A stretch of DNA of 60,000 nt from Polytrichum commune (Eukaryota; Streptophyta; Polytrichopsida; Polytrichales; Polytrichaceae): the NCBI GenBank assembly GCA_950295325.1, contig OX485807.1, forward strand, positions 48,640,440 to 48,700,439, in the 5' to 3' direction. The translations under genes were made by a program, and so were the position numbers. How positions within the stretch are numbered: position 1 is the stretch's first letter; the number at the start of each line of letters is the position of its first letter. Of the stretch, positions 34,464-46,645 are shown piece after piece. The notes beneath the pieces are model-generated. The model was given only the letters and a program-made list of their open reading frames with translations, had not been told where the DNA came from and did no database searches.

Positions 34464-35240
34464 CACTAGAAAGAATGGGGGTCCTTTCTAACATACATTT
34501 TTATGACACGGAGGGCCCCCCGTATGGGATATTTCCACACGTTCAAATTTTGAGCACGAATTTTGAGCTCTTACATGTGTGGGAGTTGTATCACTTTATT
34601 GTTATGCAAAAGGTCCATGGAGGAATGTTCTATAATTAATTAGTTTTATAGATCTTCTAGCTAAATCTAGACCTAGATGTACGTCACCTACTTCATTAAC
34701 TACTAAGGTAGGAGAGAGGCAATTACCGCATACAACTGTATCTTTCATTCATCCGACATCAAAGCATGAAGATAGTACATAGTAATATAGTAAACAATAA
34801 ATATTTCACAGTAAATAGTAGACAGTTTCCAGTATATAATAAATAAAAGACCGTTAATAGTAAATAATATACTATAAATAGTAGACCATTAATCTTATAT
34901 TATATTATAAGAATTCTATAATATATATTTGACCATAAATAGTAAATAATATACTATATGCAGTATATAATAATAACATACTAAAAATAATAAATAATAT
35001 AGTATATATAGTAGATAGTAATAAATACTATAAATAGTAAATATCAGACCATAAATAGTAAATAATATACTATATATAGTAGATAACACTAACATATTGG
35101 AAATAATACACGATATACTATATATAGTTGATAAAAATAAAATAAACTATACACTATACACTATAAACAATGAATATTAGATAGTACATAGTAAATATTC
35201 GAATATAAATAGTAAATACGAGGCAATAAATAGCAAATAC
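34464..35240 (-). mobile_element. Third CACTA copy, opposite orientation, right end not found
   Basis: CACTAGAAAGAATGGGGGTCC starts at 34464 and is followed, inverted relative to the other copies, by the TCTAGCTAAATCTAGACC block, the AATTACCGC block and the complement of the TATTTA tract to about 35240. No matching second terminal repeat was seen, so the element is truncated or its far end has diverged. Confidence 0.65.
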
Positions 35241-35431
35241 CAAATTGGAGAATGTTGTAAGATGCAAATACTTTGAAGTGGGTGTTCATATCAAGAACCC
35301 AATTAAGAACTCATATCAAGATGGTTTAGGTAGGACGACCCAAACATTAGACCATGTTGTTGTGGTTCATATATTAATTTGAGACAAGAGAAAGTCTCAA
35401 ATTAACGAATATAATGATCTACATACAAAAT

Positions 35432-35438
<7 letters not shown>

Positions 35439-35468
<30 letters not shown>
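35439..35468. repeat. AC dinucleotide microsatellite
   Basis: About 15 uninterrupted AC units. Confidence 0.95.
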
Positions 35469-35469
<1 letters not shown>

Positions 35470-35471
<2 letters not shown>

Positions 35472-38400
35472 CAAATGTAGAGATTACACATAGTCTCAAT
35501 TCTTGTCTCAATTTTCTTAAATATATGTACATGTCCAAATTATATGCAATTTTATTAATTAGCACAATCTTAATTTCATATTCTATCTAGACGATGCGTC
35601 TATTGTATTTTCATTTTGATTGGAAACATCACATAGCAACCCGAAATACATATACAAACCTTACCATCAACAATATTCCAATATCCAGCACGAACTTTGT
35701 GTTGATGTTGATGGAAATTGTTGGGAGAAGTCTACCTTAGTATATTATAATGGTTATAGGGTGAAGTGAAGGGCCCTTTGGCCCTATAATATGGTATTTC
35801 CTAAATCCTTGACTTTTTCATCTAACTATGATTGTAGCCTTTGGTCATTAAAGACATGATGTTCAATGTGACTTTATTATTGTAATACATGCATATTATT
35901 AATAATGTTGTGCCTTAATTTGTATATATTAGTTTTATAGTGTTCTTACATCATAAAGATGAATAATTTTGTACTTGCCTCAAAGTTGATAGGACATTGC
36001 AACATCATGTTGGTTCACTCATACCATGATGGCTTGTACATAACACCACTATGTGATAATATCATGGACAATTGCCTATAAGCATCCCAAATCCATACAT
36101 AGAATGTAACGATACAAGTTTAGACAATGCCCTAAAACTTAGTATGATACTACCTTAGTGTTCACTAATACAATGATAATAATACAAAGAGGCAAGGCAT
36201 GACAACAATACATGGGGTGTATATGATAAATAAATGGGAAGAAGAATCAAGAACTTCACTTTCGTAGTGCTTAGGAACTGTATTATATTTACACCTAAAT
36301 CCCTACAGTATGTTGCAATCCCTCAACATAATCCACTTTCACTTTACATCGTGGGAGTTATAGAGAATCATATTAAGGAATGGTTACATACTGAGCCTAG
36401 AATGTATGCCCTGGAAAACAAAGTTGGTCACCCGTGCTTGAGCAAAACGCACATGTTACATGTAGCACTAGGATTAATACGTCAATATCTAACAAGTCTT
36501 ACCTTTGTTGGCAACCAATTTGACCTTTGTTGGTGACAAATGAAATCTAGTATACACAAGAATTATAGAATTTTCTAAAACTTCAAAATAATATATGATG
36601 CAAAATAACATAAATATATTCCCACCCAATAAATATGAAGATAAGACTTTAGCAACATAACATATGAATTGGACCTAAACATGACCTTGCCCTCCCACCT
36701 ATGGATTGATACTAAACTCCAAACCCTAAACTCTAAATTATGGATATAAGGTATATTTAAAATATGACTTAAACTATTATTGTGGGAAACCTTGAGCCCT
36801 TACATATTATTATTATGATATAAACATGCTATGCTAAGTTGATTGCATTTATTAAGTAATCAATTCATTAATGAGATGGGAAAATCCCTAATTATGGCAG
36901 ATAATTGCAAGGGGGTGGACTCTAGGTATGTGGGTGGTGGCTATGTTCATATAAACCTTATATATATTATTCATTATAAGTTTAAACCTTAGAATCCAAA
37001 TCTCCATACCTTAAGCTCTAAATCCTAAACACATGTCTTATATTATATGACCTATCTATCTTAATATGTGAATAATATGACTCCAAAACAACCTCATATG
37101 AATAACCAAGTATATAAATATGTGTATAGCCGTAAGGAGCTTTGTACTTCAACATCCAAAATTTAACACAACATCCAAAATTTGTGTTAAATCTATTCAT
37201 AAACCTATATAAACAACGCAAGTATTCATGTTGTCACTTCATTATTTGGATGCGATGATAGTCCAATATGATCAAAGAAATTACTACACTAGTACCCCCA
37301 CCTTGGGATTCATTGATTGATACATGAAGCTCCTCACCTTACATAAATTCAAAGTTCATTTCACTGTGTTTTCAACTATGTGCCAACACATTCGTTGAAT
37401 CATTATTTTTTCATAAAGAAATCTTGCAAATCTTTGCAACCTTAAACCCCTAAGCTGTAAACCCTAATTGTTCTTAAGTGTAAGTGAACTGTAAACCCTA
37501 TACCCAAACCCTAAATCCTATGTCAAAAATCTTTAGAAGATGAACATATGTGGCTATGAGGGGAAACCAAGGGTTGAGGAGGAGACCATATGTGGCTACT
37601 ATTGGCAACAACTAAATTTCTCATTTCATCTTTTGGATATAATTTGACATAGAGGTCAAAAGCTCGTAAATTTATTAATAATGGCAACATGATTCTAATT
37701 TTGTCTAAATTCATATAGTTCAAGATTCACAACAAACTACAACATTGGATCTATCCTTACCAAACATAAGGTTGTGATTTAATGTTTTAATGTTTTTAAT
37801 GTTTTAAAGTTACAAGACCTAAAAGCAAGTTGATTTTTGAGTTGAATCAACATTCAATGAATCACTAGTTAAATGTTGAATCAAACACAAAGAAGATACT
37901 TAACCTTGAAGGAAATTAAAATTATGAACATTTAGTCGACATTAATTGTTGTGAGGTCGCATTGCATTTTGGGAGATCCTCTTAAATCTGGAGGCAATGT
38001 TTTTTGCAAAGGCATAATATAATATCCCATTTCAATACTCCATTGCATTGAGACTTGTGAATATTTATACGCATGTATCAAGGGCTCCCTTTTGAAAGAG
38101 TAAAATGTTCAAATAAAAGCTTACGATGGTATCATCCAAAGGAAACTAAAATTAATTTACATAATCAGTCAATGAAAGTCAATTATGATTATCTAGTACA
38201 TGCATGCAACACGGCGACTATGCTGGGCGTAAAGATATAATAATATTGTTAGTAATTTTACTTCAAATAATGGGAGCCCAAAAACCCCAATATCGAATGC
38301 TAAATTAGTCTTGGCCTGTCAATAAACAAGAACTTGACTTCCAGTTGAAAGGAACTCTGCCAATAAACACACCAAAAAAACATACTCATATGTGCAAGTA

Positions 38401-38640
38401 GTTAGGCAACTTCAAGCAAACTTCGCAAATAGGTTATTGAATCCATTATTGCTACTGTGGCAATCCATTGAACAATCAAAGGCTGCACTGTGCAATGTCA
38501 CTAAATTAGCGTAAGGCAACCTAATAATTGTATAATGTATCAGTGTAGGAAAACTATACATAAGGCTTAGAGTTGTGGCATTTGGATATGTTTCTCTATG
38601 CGCTCACTTCTTGTAGGATATGAAACACGGAATACTTTCT
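35470..38640. other. Long AT-rich stretch without a supportable gene
   Basis: No domain-bearing frame. A 100-residue plus frame at 36234-36536 (starting MGRRIKNFTFVVL) is unrecognised and has no support beyond length. Telomere-like CCCTAAA and CTAAACCCT variants are scattered at about 36715-36740 and 37440-37525. A 50-bp block near 37109-37160 (GTAAGGAGCTTTGTACTTCAA) recurs at 39566-39620. Confidence 0.35.
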
Positions 38641-38649
38641 TGGTTTTTT

Positions 38650-38705
38650 TCATCTTGGCGTTGGCTGTGTTGGCCTTTTGTCTTCAAAAAGAAAAGAAAA
38701 AGGAA
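38650..38705 (+). mobile_element. 3' tail fragment of a tRNA-derived SINE
   Basis: CTTGGCGTTGGCTGTGTTGG followed by CTTTTGTCTTCAAAAAG and an A-rich tail matches the tail of the complete SINE at 58204-58385 (there on the minus strand). No tRNA-like head is present here. Confidence 0.5.
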
Positions 38706-38874
38706 TGCTTGAGACATGATTAGCAAATCCAAATTGCGTCCGTACCCAGTTGCCTCCTAATCTCTGGAGGTCATTTTTGTACGTTAATCATTATCAGCCA
38801 CTGCGAGATACACACCAAAAATCTTACATATGTGATTGGTGTTGCACTTTAAGGTAGTTTGACGTGCCTGGTTC

Positions 38875-39110
38875 CAACACTAAACCTATGAGTGTCCCAT
38901 GGGCTCACCCTAGGACCACATGTATGAGAACAAGCTCAGTTCACATTGCATCAAAATAACATTTCTTTTCTATTTCTTTTTCAAATGGGATAAATCAGAC
39001 AAAAGACATCTCAAATATATTGTTTGTTATATATTTGGGTGGATGCAAGAGCATGGACTTCCCCCCTCATATTTGTTTTGAAACTTATGACCAATATCTT
39101 ACATAAAATA
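38875..39110 (+). repeat. Dispersed repeat, copy 1 (copy 2 at 56795-57030)
   Basis: About 235 bp aligns with 56795-57030 in the same orientation, including GGCTCACCCTAGGACCACAT and GACCAATATCTTACAT blocks. Non-coding, class unknown. Confidence 0.75.
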
Positions 39111-39699
39111 AGAGAGTCGTCTTAAATCAAAAGTACGATGAAATAAAACTTTCATCCACATCAATTTCATGGAAGAACAATTATTGTGGCTCACATTGAT
39201 TTTGAGCAAAAGATTTGGTGTAGGTTAGAAATTAAGGTGGCCCACACTAAGAGGGCTATTTAGTATATCATTGTAGATAACAAACCCCTCTACAAATCTT
39301 AAGGGCAAGTTTATTTGTCACATGCATTAATAAAGCCTAGTGTATGAAGATTGTGGTCTACGACATAATGTCAACAAGATTGCTCTCTCATCAATAATAA
39401 TAATAATAATGATGTTGTTTTCACCTTCAATCTTTTCTATATATAACCTTTGTTCTTAACAATGCAAGAAATCCTTGTAGACATTATACCCATGGAACAT
39501 AAACCATGATGAGCTCAACTCATGCTAAAAATTGCATTGTGCACCCGACTTGTTTCAATAGCATTGAGTGTATAAATACGTGTATAGTCGTAAGGAGCTT
39601 TGTACTTCAACTTATTCTAGATTATTACCATTCAAATTTCCAAAATAATACACAGTGTTGCTATTAGTGTGAAAAATGTACTACTAATTTGTGAGCCTC

Positions 39700-40399
39700 T
39701 TGTTAGAAAGCATGCTAACCAAATTAATTAAGCCTTATTATTTATAAATTTTATTTACTGGATTTAATCATGATTTACTGGAATTAACTCCTGTAAATAA
39801 ATTTTATAATAAATTAGGCAAATTTAATTTGGAAAGCATATTTTCTGATTTAATTGGGATTAATTAGGATTAATCATAATTAATTAGACTTAGTTACATT
39901 CAATCACACTTAATTAGTTTAAATGTATATGCATACTTTGTGAAAGTAGAACATATTAACTAAAATATTATAATATTCACCATATTAAAAATAAATCACT
40001 GATTTTAGATCCATTGTAGAATGACAAAGACACTTTCAATGGTAAGTCACAAAAATTATAACCTCAGTGCTAATGAGGGTTTTGTAATATTTTTGACTTC
40101 CAACTTTATTACATGTCTTATTGGTGGTTTCACTTTGAAAATGAAATCCCAGTCAATTGCTTATTTATTCAATGGATATGAACATATATATTAGATTTTG
40201 GACAAAGGTGAAGTGCACTCAATATGGGATTTGTGGATAAGTGGCCTTCAAGAATGTAAGGGCAATGGTTTTTTTTCAAGGCGGGCGGGTAGGCAACATT
40301 TTTCGGTCGGGTCTAGAATATTTCAATTTTTTGGACGGGCAGTTGCCCCTGTCCGAATCTACCTCCCCCAAAAAGCTCTTGAAAGGGAACTTAACGTCC
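39700..40399 (+). mobile_element. Fold-back element with truncated left arm
   Basis: The element centre (TTTACTGGAATTAACTCC) is at about 39780. The right arm runs complete to the tip CTTAACGTCC at 40399. The left arm keeps only about 80 bp. It marks the left edge of duplicated unit A (below). Confidence 0.75.
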
Positions 40400-43300
40400 T
40401 CCAAAAATCATTGCATGTGAACATCTCTCACTCATGGAATGAAAACACCTAAAACAATATGTAGGTTCCAAACCAAATGTTGAAAATAATTAGAGACTTC
40501 ATTCAACCTCGTATTTGCAAAAAAAATAAAAAAATAAGACAACACAAACTGCTTGCTACATGTGAAATTTTGTATACGCGCACTCCAATGCTCCAAATCG
40601 GTTGCATGGTTGGAAGAGGTAGTAGCTAGGTACACTAAGTTCTAAGTCAAATACATTATAAGCTAAGCAACGATCCCGTACCCTAGTATATATACCACCT
40701 GCCAGTTGCACAACAACCGTTTGGTCAACAGGCTGAAGCTTCTTAGTGACGGTAACTTGCTCTTCAAGTTAGAATTATTATTCCAAATTAATCTTTCGTG
40801 CATAATGGTGACAACTCCTGCTTCAAGTTTTTGGGTTCGTAGTCACTTGATAACTTATAAGTGAGAGACATCAAAAAAATCGTATTGTTTTTTTGTTTTT
40901 TGTTTTTCTTGTTCTTTGGATCGAAATGACACATTTTAGAAAAGAATATGTAGAGTTGAAAGTGTCTGTTATAGGCCCTCATACCAATGTAATTTATTTT
41001 GTTTGGCACACGAACACACCTGTTAACTTAAATGTTAAATGTTTTTTTAGCATGTGTCATATCAATTGTGTATACTATCTTGGTATTGAATGATATGAAA
41101 TTTTCATCAAATTTTTTGAAGGTATTTTGTGTGGATGTCAAAAAGCATTGACTTTACCAAACAACAAGCACCTATCACTATCTACCAACAAACTCACATT
41201 ACAACCTATGTGAGCATTGCACATCTTCAAATAGCGTATGTATTGCAGGCTTGAATTGGGTTTCGAAACCTTGTAGGGCTTGTGCACTAGTAACCAAGCC
41301 TTACAATGTGGTCAATTTGTTGGATCCAATGAAATTGATTTAAAAGTCGTGGAAGCAAGAAAGGCCTATGGGACGAAAAGTATGTCAACATGGTGTCAAA
41401 ACCGTTAATTCCCTAGAGTAACAACGTGTTGTGGCCTCAATAAGATAGAAAGGTACAACCATAATGAATTGTACCAAAATCGTGTCATGCGTCATCATTT
41501 TTTCACTGTCCTTGAGACTTCTTTAAATAATTACCATGCTTTAAAAAAAAATTGAACTTCATATAGGTTGTATAGTTCTACTCTACAATGAATCTTATCA
41601 TCACATTAGATTGATGGTAAGTAAATTTTATTGAGAGGATGATTGTCTTAACTTAAGTCCTTATAAAACGTAAGGACTCCTTTTCATTTAGTCCTTAGTG
41701 ATACACCTTATCATAGAAGGTCCCAAAAGCTAATATCAACTTGATGGTCCAATTGGACAAAAGACATGAGACTACCCACTACTACATGTACCTAGTACTA
41801 CCAACCAATGAAATTCCGCGACGTGAACATTAGAGCCACATTTCTAGCAACTTTTTCGGCTTATGAAATGATTGCCAAACAATTCAAGTGCTATGTATCG
41901 CTTTTGACTAAGCTCACGAGCTATTGTGCTTGTGTCCACCGGGTGCTTTTTTTTTTTAGGGACGGGCCCTTTCCTTGAAAAGAAAAAAAAAACCAATGGG
42001 TCCTTTTCGACGGTTTAGAGGATAGGCCAACGCTTGAACTTCACGAGGCTACGTCGTTAAGTCGTTATGGATTGGGATTTGGGCAGATTATTGTAGTGAC
42101 CCAAAAAGGATTTGGGCGGATGAATGTCAACTATCAAATTGTTGAATGACCTTGCACTCTTGGGACTCACCTCTTGCCCCACTATTGCAATCTTTGAGCA
42201 TATGGGAATCATGAGGTAAGCCCTCACATCCGACATGCACTAGACTCGAGCCTTGACAAGCACAAAAACATGTATTTTGAGATACTTTACTTCCACTTCT
42301 AGCTGATTTCGTCAAAAATAACCTCAAAAAAAATTAACTCATTCATCAAAAGTATGTATTTATAAATTCAGTTGAATACATCGACGCACTTGATGATTCA
42401 AGTTCAATTACACGATTAGAATGTCCTTTGGTGTAAATGCACACTTTGTGTATTGGTTACATGTCAAATATAACTATCTTCATATTTTCTTCTTTAGTCA
42501 CATAATTCAAACCTATGAAAAATAATACTATTTATTTTGGAGTAGATCGTACATTGAGCCCCTTAGACCTTTAAGGGTCAAAGACTAAAACATCCATTGC
42601 CAATAGTAGCCATATTTGAAACATTAGTGTTTGGGCAGAGAAGCCAAGGATATCAAATACTAATCACATGTGCAACTTTTCATATACACATGCATGCATT
42701 CAATGTCTTAAGAAAGGCCAAGAACTTTTTGTGTCTATATGCGGTTAGACAAAATTAGACTATAATAAGGGTCCAGTTGAATATAATCGGCCTACAACAT
42801 GTAGGGGTCTTGTTTTAACTTGAACCCTTTCATCCAACGATGAATGAGTTTACATACTCCACACCAATCCAAGACATTTCAAAATATGTAACAACTGATG
42901 TTTAAACACACTATATAATGTTTGAATGATCTACTTTTCCACCTCACAACCATCTACAAAACCGGAACTACATTGTATAATGGCTGAGGACATTTTGGTT
43001 ACCATAGCTATATGCACTAGTTGAAAGCCCATCTACTACTTTGCACTTTCAAATTCACATTTTCGAACATTCATAAGACCATACATGAATGAGTATGAGA
43101 CAAAGCCTCTGAAAGTAGGGCGGTTTTAATCACATGTGTTTCATCCAATTGTACATAGCCATGCCCATTCCACGCCTGCAACTACAAGTATCAAAAGCCC
43201 GATGAATTGGCCCAATCGTTTTGCCCCTCTTCCATGGCATGCTAAAAGTGTAAGTCTAATTTCAACCCATGACACAATGCTTCTAGTTTCGTAATCTCGT

Positions 43301-43620
43301 CCGTAGTCAAAGATATGCTCTCACAAAAACAAAGCCAGCAACATCTCAAAAGTTTACAAATCGGGCGCTTCTTGCCATTTCTTCTTGTGTCAATTTTTTG
43401 CACTTGTTGTGTCAAGCTGTTCCAACGTCATCATGAGCTAATGAACCTCTCCAACCTCGGACAACCACTAATACTCAATAATTCTCAACTCTTTCAATTC
43501 CGGGAACAAACTCATCCCACGTAGCTCTGTGCATCCCACTTCCCCAAAGTGTCAAAGTGTGTAGCGCCATTGCAGTTCCAATTCGAGCTTGGTCGACCCA
43601 AAGAGTGTCCGAGGACTTCG
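40400..43620. repeat. Tandem segmental duplication, unit A
   Basis: Aligns in order and orientation with unit B (44810 to about 47020) at roughly 85-90% by eye. Shared anchors include CATGTGAACATCTCTCACTC, CGCGCACTCCAATGCTCC, GTGTGGATGTCAAAA and GGTTACCATAGCTATATGCA. Unit A has about 1.1 kb (41328-42424) that is absent from B: the B sequence joins directly at GTTGGATCC/CTTTGGTG. Unit A ends in a broken copy of the receptor's 3' end. Confidence 0.88.
43250..43620 (-). pseudogene. Truncated copy of the receptor's LRR 3' end
   Basis: On the minus strand it matches the last ~370 bp of the receptor gene (46646-47020) with frameshifts and small deletions. Retained blocks include the sequences for LFPELKELSI and the terminal ITKLQA region. 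At its upstream side it joins fold-back sequence abruptly at about 43620 (after GTGTCCGAGGACTTCGA). No NB-ARC or TIR part remains. Confidence 0.85.
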
Positions 43621-44809
43621 ATTTTTTGGACTTGACCGAAAATTGTTGCCCATCCGCCTGACTTCAAAAAAACCATTGCCCTTGCATTCTTGAAGGCCAC
43701 TTATCCACAAATCCAATATTGAGTGCACTTCACCTTCAAGGTCCAAAATCCAATATATGTGTTCACTTTCAGTGAACAAATAAGCAATTGACTAGGATTT
43801 CATTTTCAATGTGAAACCACCAATAAAGTATGTAATTAACTTGGAAATCAAAAATATTACAAAACCCTCATTAGCACTGAAGTTATAATTTTTGTGACTT
43901 ACCATTGAAAGGGTCTTTGTTATTCTAAAAGGGACCTAAAATTAGTGATTTCTTTTTAATATGGTAAATATCATAATAGTTTAGTTATTACCTTCTACTT
44001 TCACAAAGTTTTCATACGCATCTAAACTAATTAAGTGTGATTGTATGTAATTAAGTATAATTAATCCTGAATCATTCAAATTGAGCTCAATTAGATAAGA
44101 AAGCATACTTACCAAATTAATTAAGCCTAATTAATTATAAAATGTACTTGCAGGAATTAATAATGATTTACTGGAATCAACTCCAGTACAATTACTTATA
44201 ATTTACTAGGCTTTATTAATTTGGTAAGCTTACTTTCTGACTTAATTGGGCTTAATTATGATTAATCATAATTTATAAGACTTAGTTACATTCAGTCACA
44301 CTTAATTAGTTTAAATGCATATGAATACTTTGTGAAAGTAGGAGGTATTAACTAGACTACAATATTTGACGTTTTTAATGCTAACTTAATTATTATTTCA
44401 TATTTCAAATACTAATTTTAGTTCCATATTAGAATGAAAAGGCCCTTTCAATTGTAAGTCACAAAAATTATAATTTCACTGTTAATGAGGGTTTTGTCAT
44501 ATTTTCGAATTCCGAGTTAATTACATGCTTTGTTGGCGGTTTCATTTTGAAAATGAAATCCTAGTCAATTGCTTATTTAGTCAATGGTAGTGAACATATA
44601 TATTGGATTTTGGACCTTGAAGGTGTAGTGTACTCAATATAAGTGGCCCCCAAGAATGCAAGGCCAATAGTTTTTTTGAAGTCGGGTGGGCGGCCAACAA
44701 TATTCAATCGGGTCCACAAAGTCTAGATTCTTTCAACGGGCGGCTACCCTTGCCCGAACCTACCTCCCCCGAAAAGTTTGTGTGTGTGTGTGGGGGGGGC
44801 TTAACGTCC
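43621..44809. mobile_element. Fold-back element, nearly a full palindrome, centre at ~44178
   Basis: Arms of about 560 bp (left, tip missing) and 630 bp (right, complete to CTTAACGTCC at 44809) meet at ACTGGAATCAACTCCAGT. It separates the duplicated units and shares its right arm with the element at 39700. A (TG)n run lies near 44780-44792. Coding-like blocks as in other copies, but with stop codons here. Confidence 0.85.
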
Positions 44810-46645
44810 TACAAAAATCATTAGATATGAACATCTCTCACTCATGGAATGAAAACACCTAGAATAGTATGTAGGTTCCAAGCCACATGTTGAAATCAAT
44901 TAGAGACCTAACTCAACCTCGTATTTGCAAAAAAATGAATTATTTTATGACAACACAAACTACTCGCTTGTGTGAAATTTTGTATACGCGCACTCCAATG
45001 CTCCGAATCGGCTGCATGTTTGGAAGAGGTAGCTAGGTATACTAAGTTATTAGTTAAATAAATTATAAGCTAAGCAATGATCCCACACCCTAGTATATAT
45101 ACCACCTACCAGTTGCACAACAACCATTTGGTCAACATAAAGGTAGCTCGCTCTTCAAGTTAACATTATTATTCCAAATTTAGCTTTTGTGCGGAATGGT
45201 GAAGACTTCTGCTTGAAGTTTTTGGGTTTGCAGTCATTTGATAATTTATAAGTGAGAGACATCAAAAACACTGTTTCCGTTTCTTTTTGTTTTGTTTTTG
45301 TTTTTTTTAATAAAAAAATTGCTTGTTCTTTGGATGGAAATGACACATTTTAGGAACAAGTATGTAGAGTTGGAAGTGTCCGTTATAGGCCCTCATACCA
45401 ATGTAATTTGTTCCGTTTGGCACAAGAACACACATGTTAACTTAAATGTGAAATGTTTGTTTTAGCATGTGTCATATCAATTGTGTATTCTCTCTTGGTT
45501 TGATATGAAATTTTCATCAAATTTTTTTAGAGGTAATATGTGTGGATGTCAAAAGACATTAACTTTGCCAAACAACAAGCAACTATCACTATCTACCAAC
45601 AAACTCACAGTACAACCTATGTGAGCATTGCACATCTTCAAGTAGCGTATGTATTGCTGGCCCAAATTGGGTTTTGAAACCTTGTAGGGCTTGTGCACTA
45701 GTAACCGAGCCTTACAATGTGGTCAATTTGTTGGATCCTTTGGTGTAAATGCACACTTTGTGTGTTGATCACATGTCAAATATAATTATATTCATAATTT
45801 CTCCTTCAGTCACATAATTCAAACCTATAAATAACAATAGTATTTATTTTGGAGTAGATTGTACATTGAGCCCCTTACACCTATAAAGGTCAAAGACCAA
45901 ACATCCATTGCGGACAGTAGCCGTATTTGAAGCATTAGTGTTTTGGAGGAGAAGCCAAGGATATCAAATATTAATCACATGTATACATACATGTGTTCGA
46001 TGTATTAAAAAAGGTCAACAACTCTCATGTCCATATACAATTATGGGGCCATTAGGAAGGTGTTAGTGGAACAAAATAATTTATAAAAAGTAAAAGGCTT
46101 TTCAAAGATGTTTTTAGTTTAGGAATGACATGAGACACCCCCAATTAGACCGTAAGTAAGGTCATGTTGGATTTTATCGGCCCGCAACATGTAGGGGTCT
46201 TGTTTTAACTTGAACCCTTTCATCCAATGATGAGTGAGTTTACACACTCCACACCGATCCAAGACTATTCAAATTATGCAACAAATGATGTTTAAAGACA
46301 CAATATAATGTTTGAATGATCTACTTTTCCACCTCATAACCATCTACAAAACAAGAACTACATTATATCATGGCTTAGGACATTTTGGTTACCATAGCTA
46401 TATGCACTAGTTGAAAGCCCATCTACTACTCTGCACTTTCAAATTCACATTTTTGAACATTTGTGAGACCATACATGAATGAGTATGAGAGAAAGCCTCT
46501 GAAAGTAGGACGGTTTTAATCACATTTTTCATCCACTTGTACATAGCCATGCCCATTTCAGGCCTGCAACTACAAGTTTCGATCACTAGTACCAAACGGC
46601 CAGTCAATTAAGCCAATCTTTTTCGTCGTCTTCTGATATGGCTTG
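44810..46645. repeat. Tandem segmental duplication, unit B (intergenic part)
   Basis: Counterpart of unit A. It continues without a break into the 3' end of the receptor gene (to ~47020). It has a ~100-bp segment near 46035-46140 not present in A. It holds no gene of its own. Confidence 0.88.

Noticed and set aside
36234-36536. 100-residue frame as a gene
   Set aside because: AT-rich context, no domain, no splice or start support; length alone is not enough.
37440-37525. Interstitial telomere array
   Set aside because: Only scattered degenerate CCCTAAA-type units, not a contiguous array; fits background telo-box-like motifs in plant DNA.
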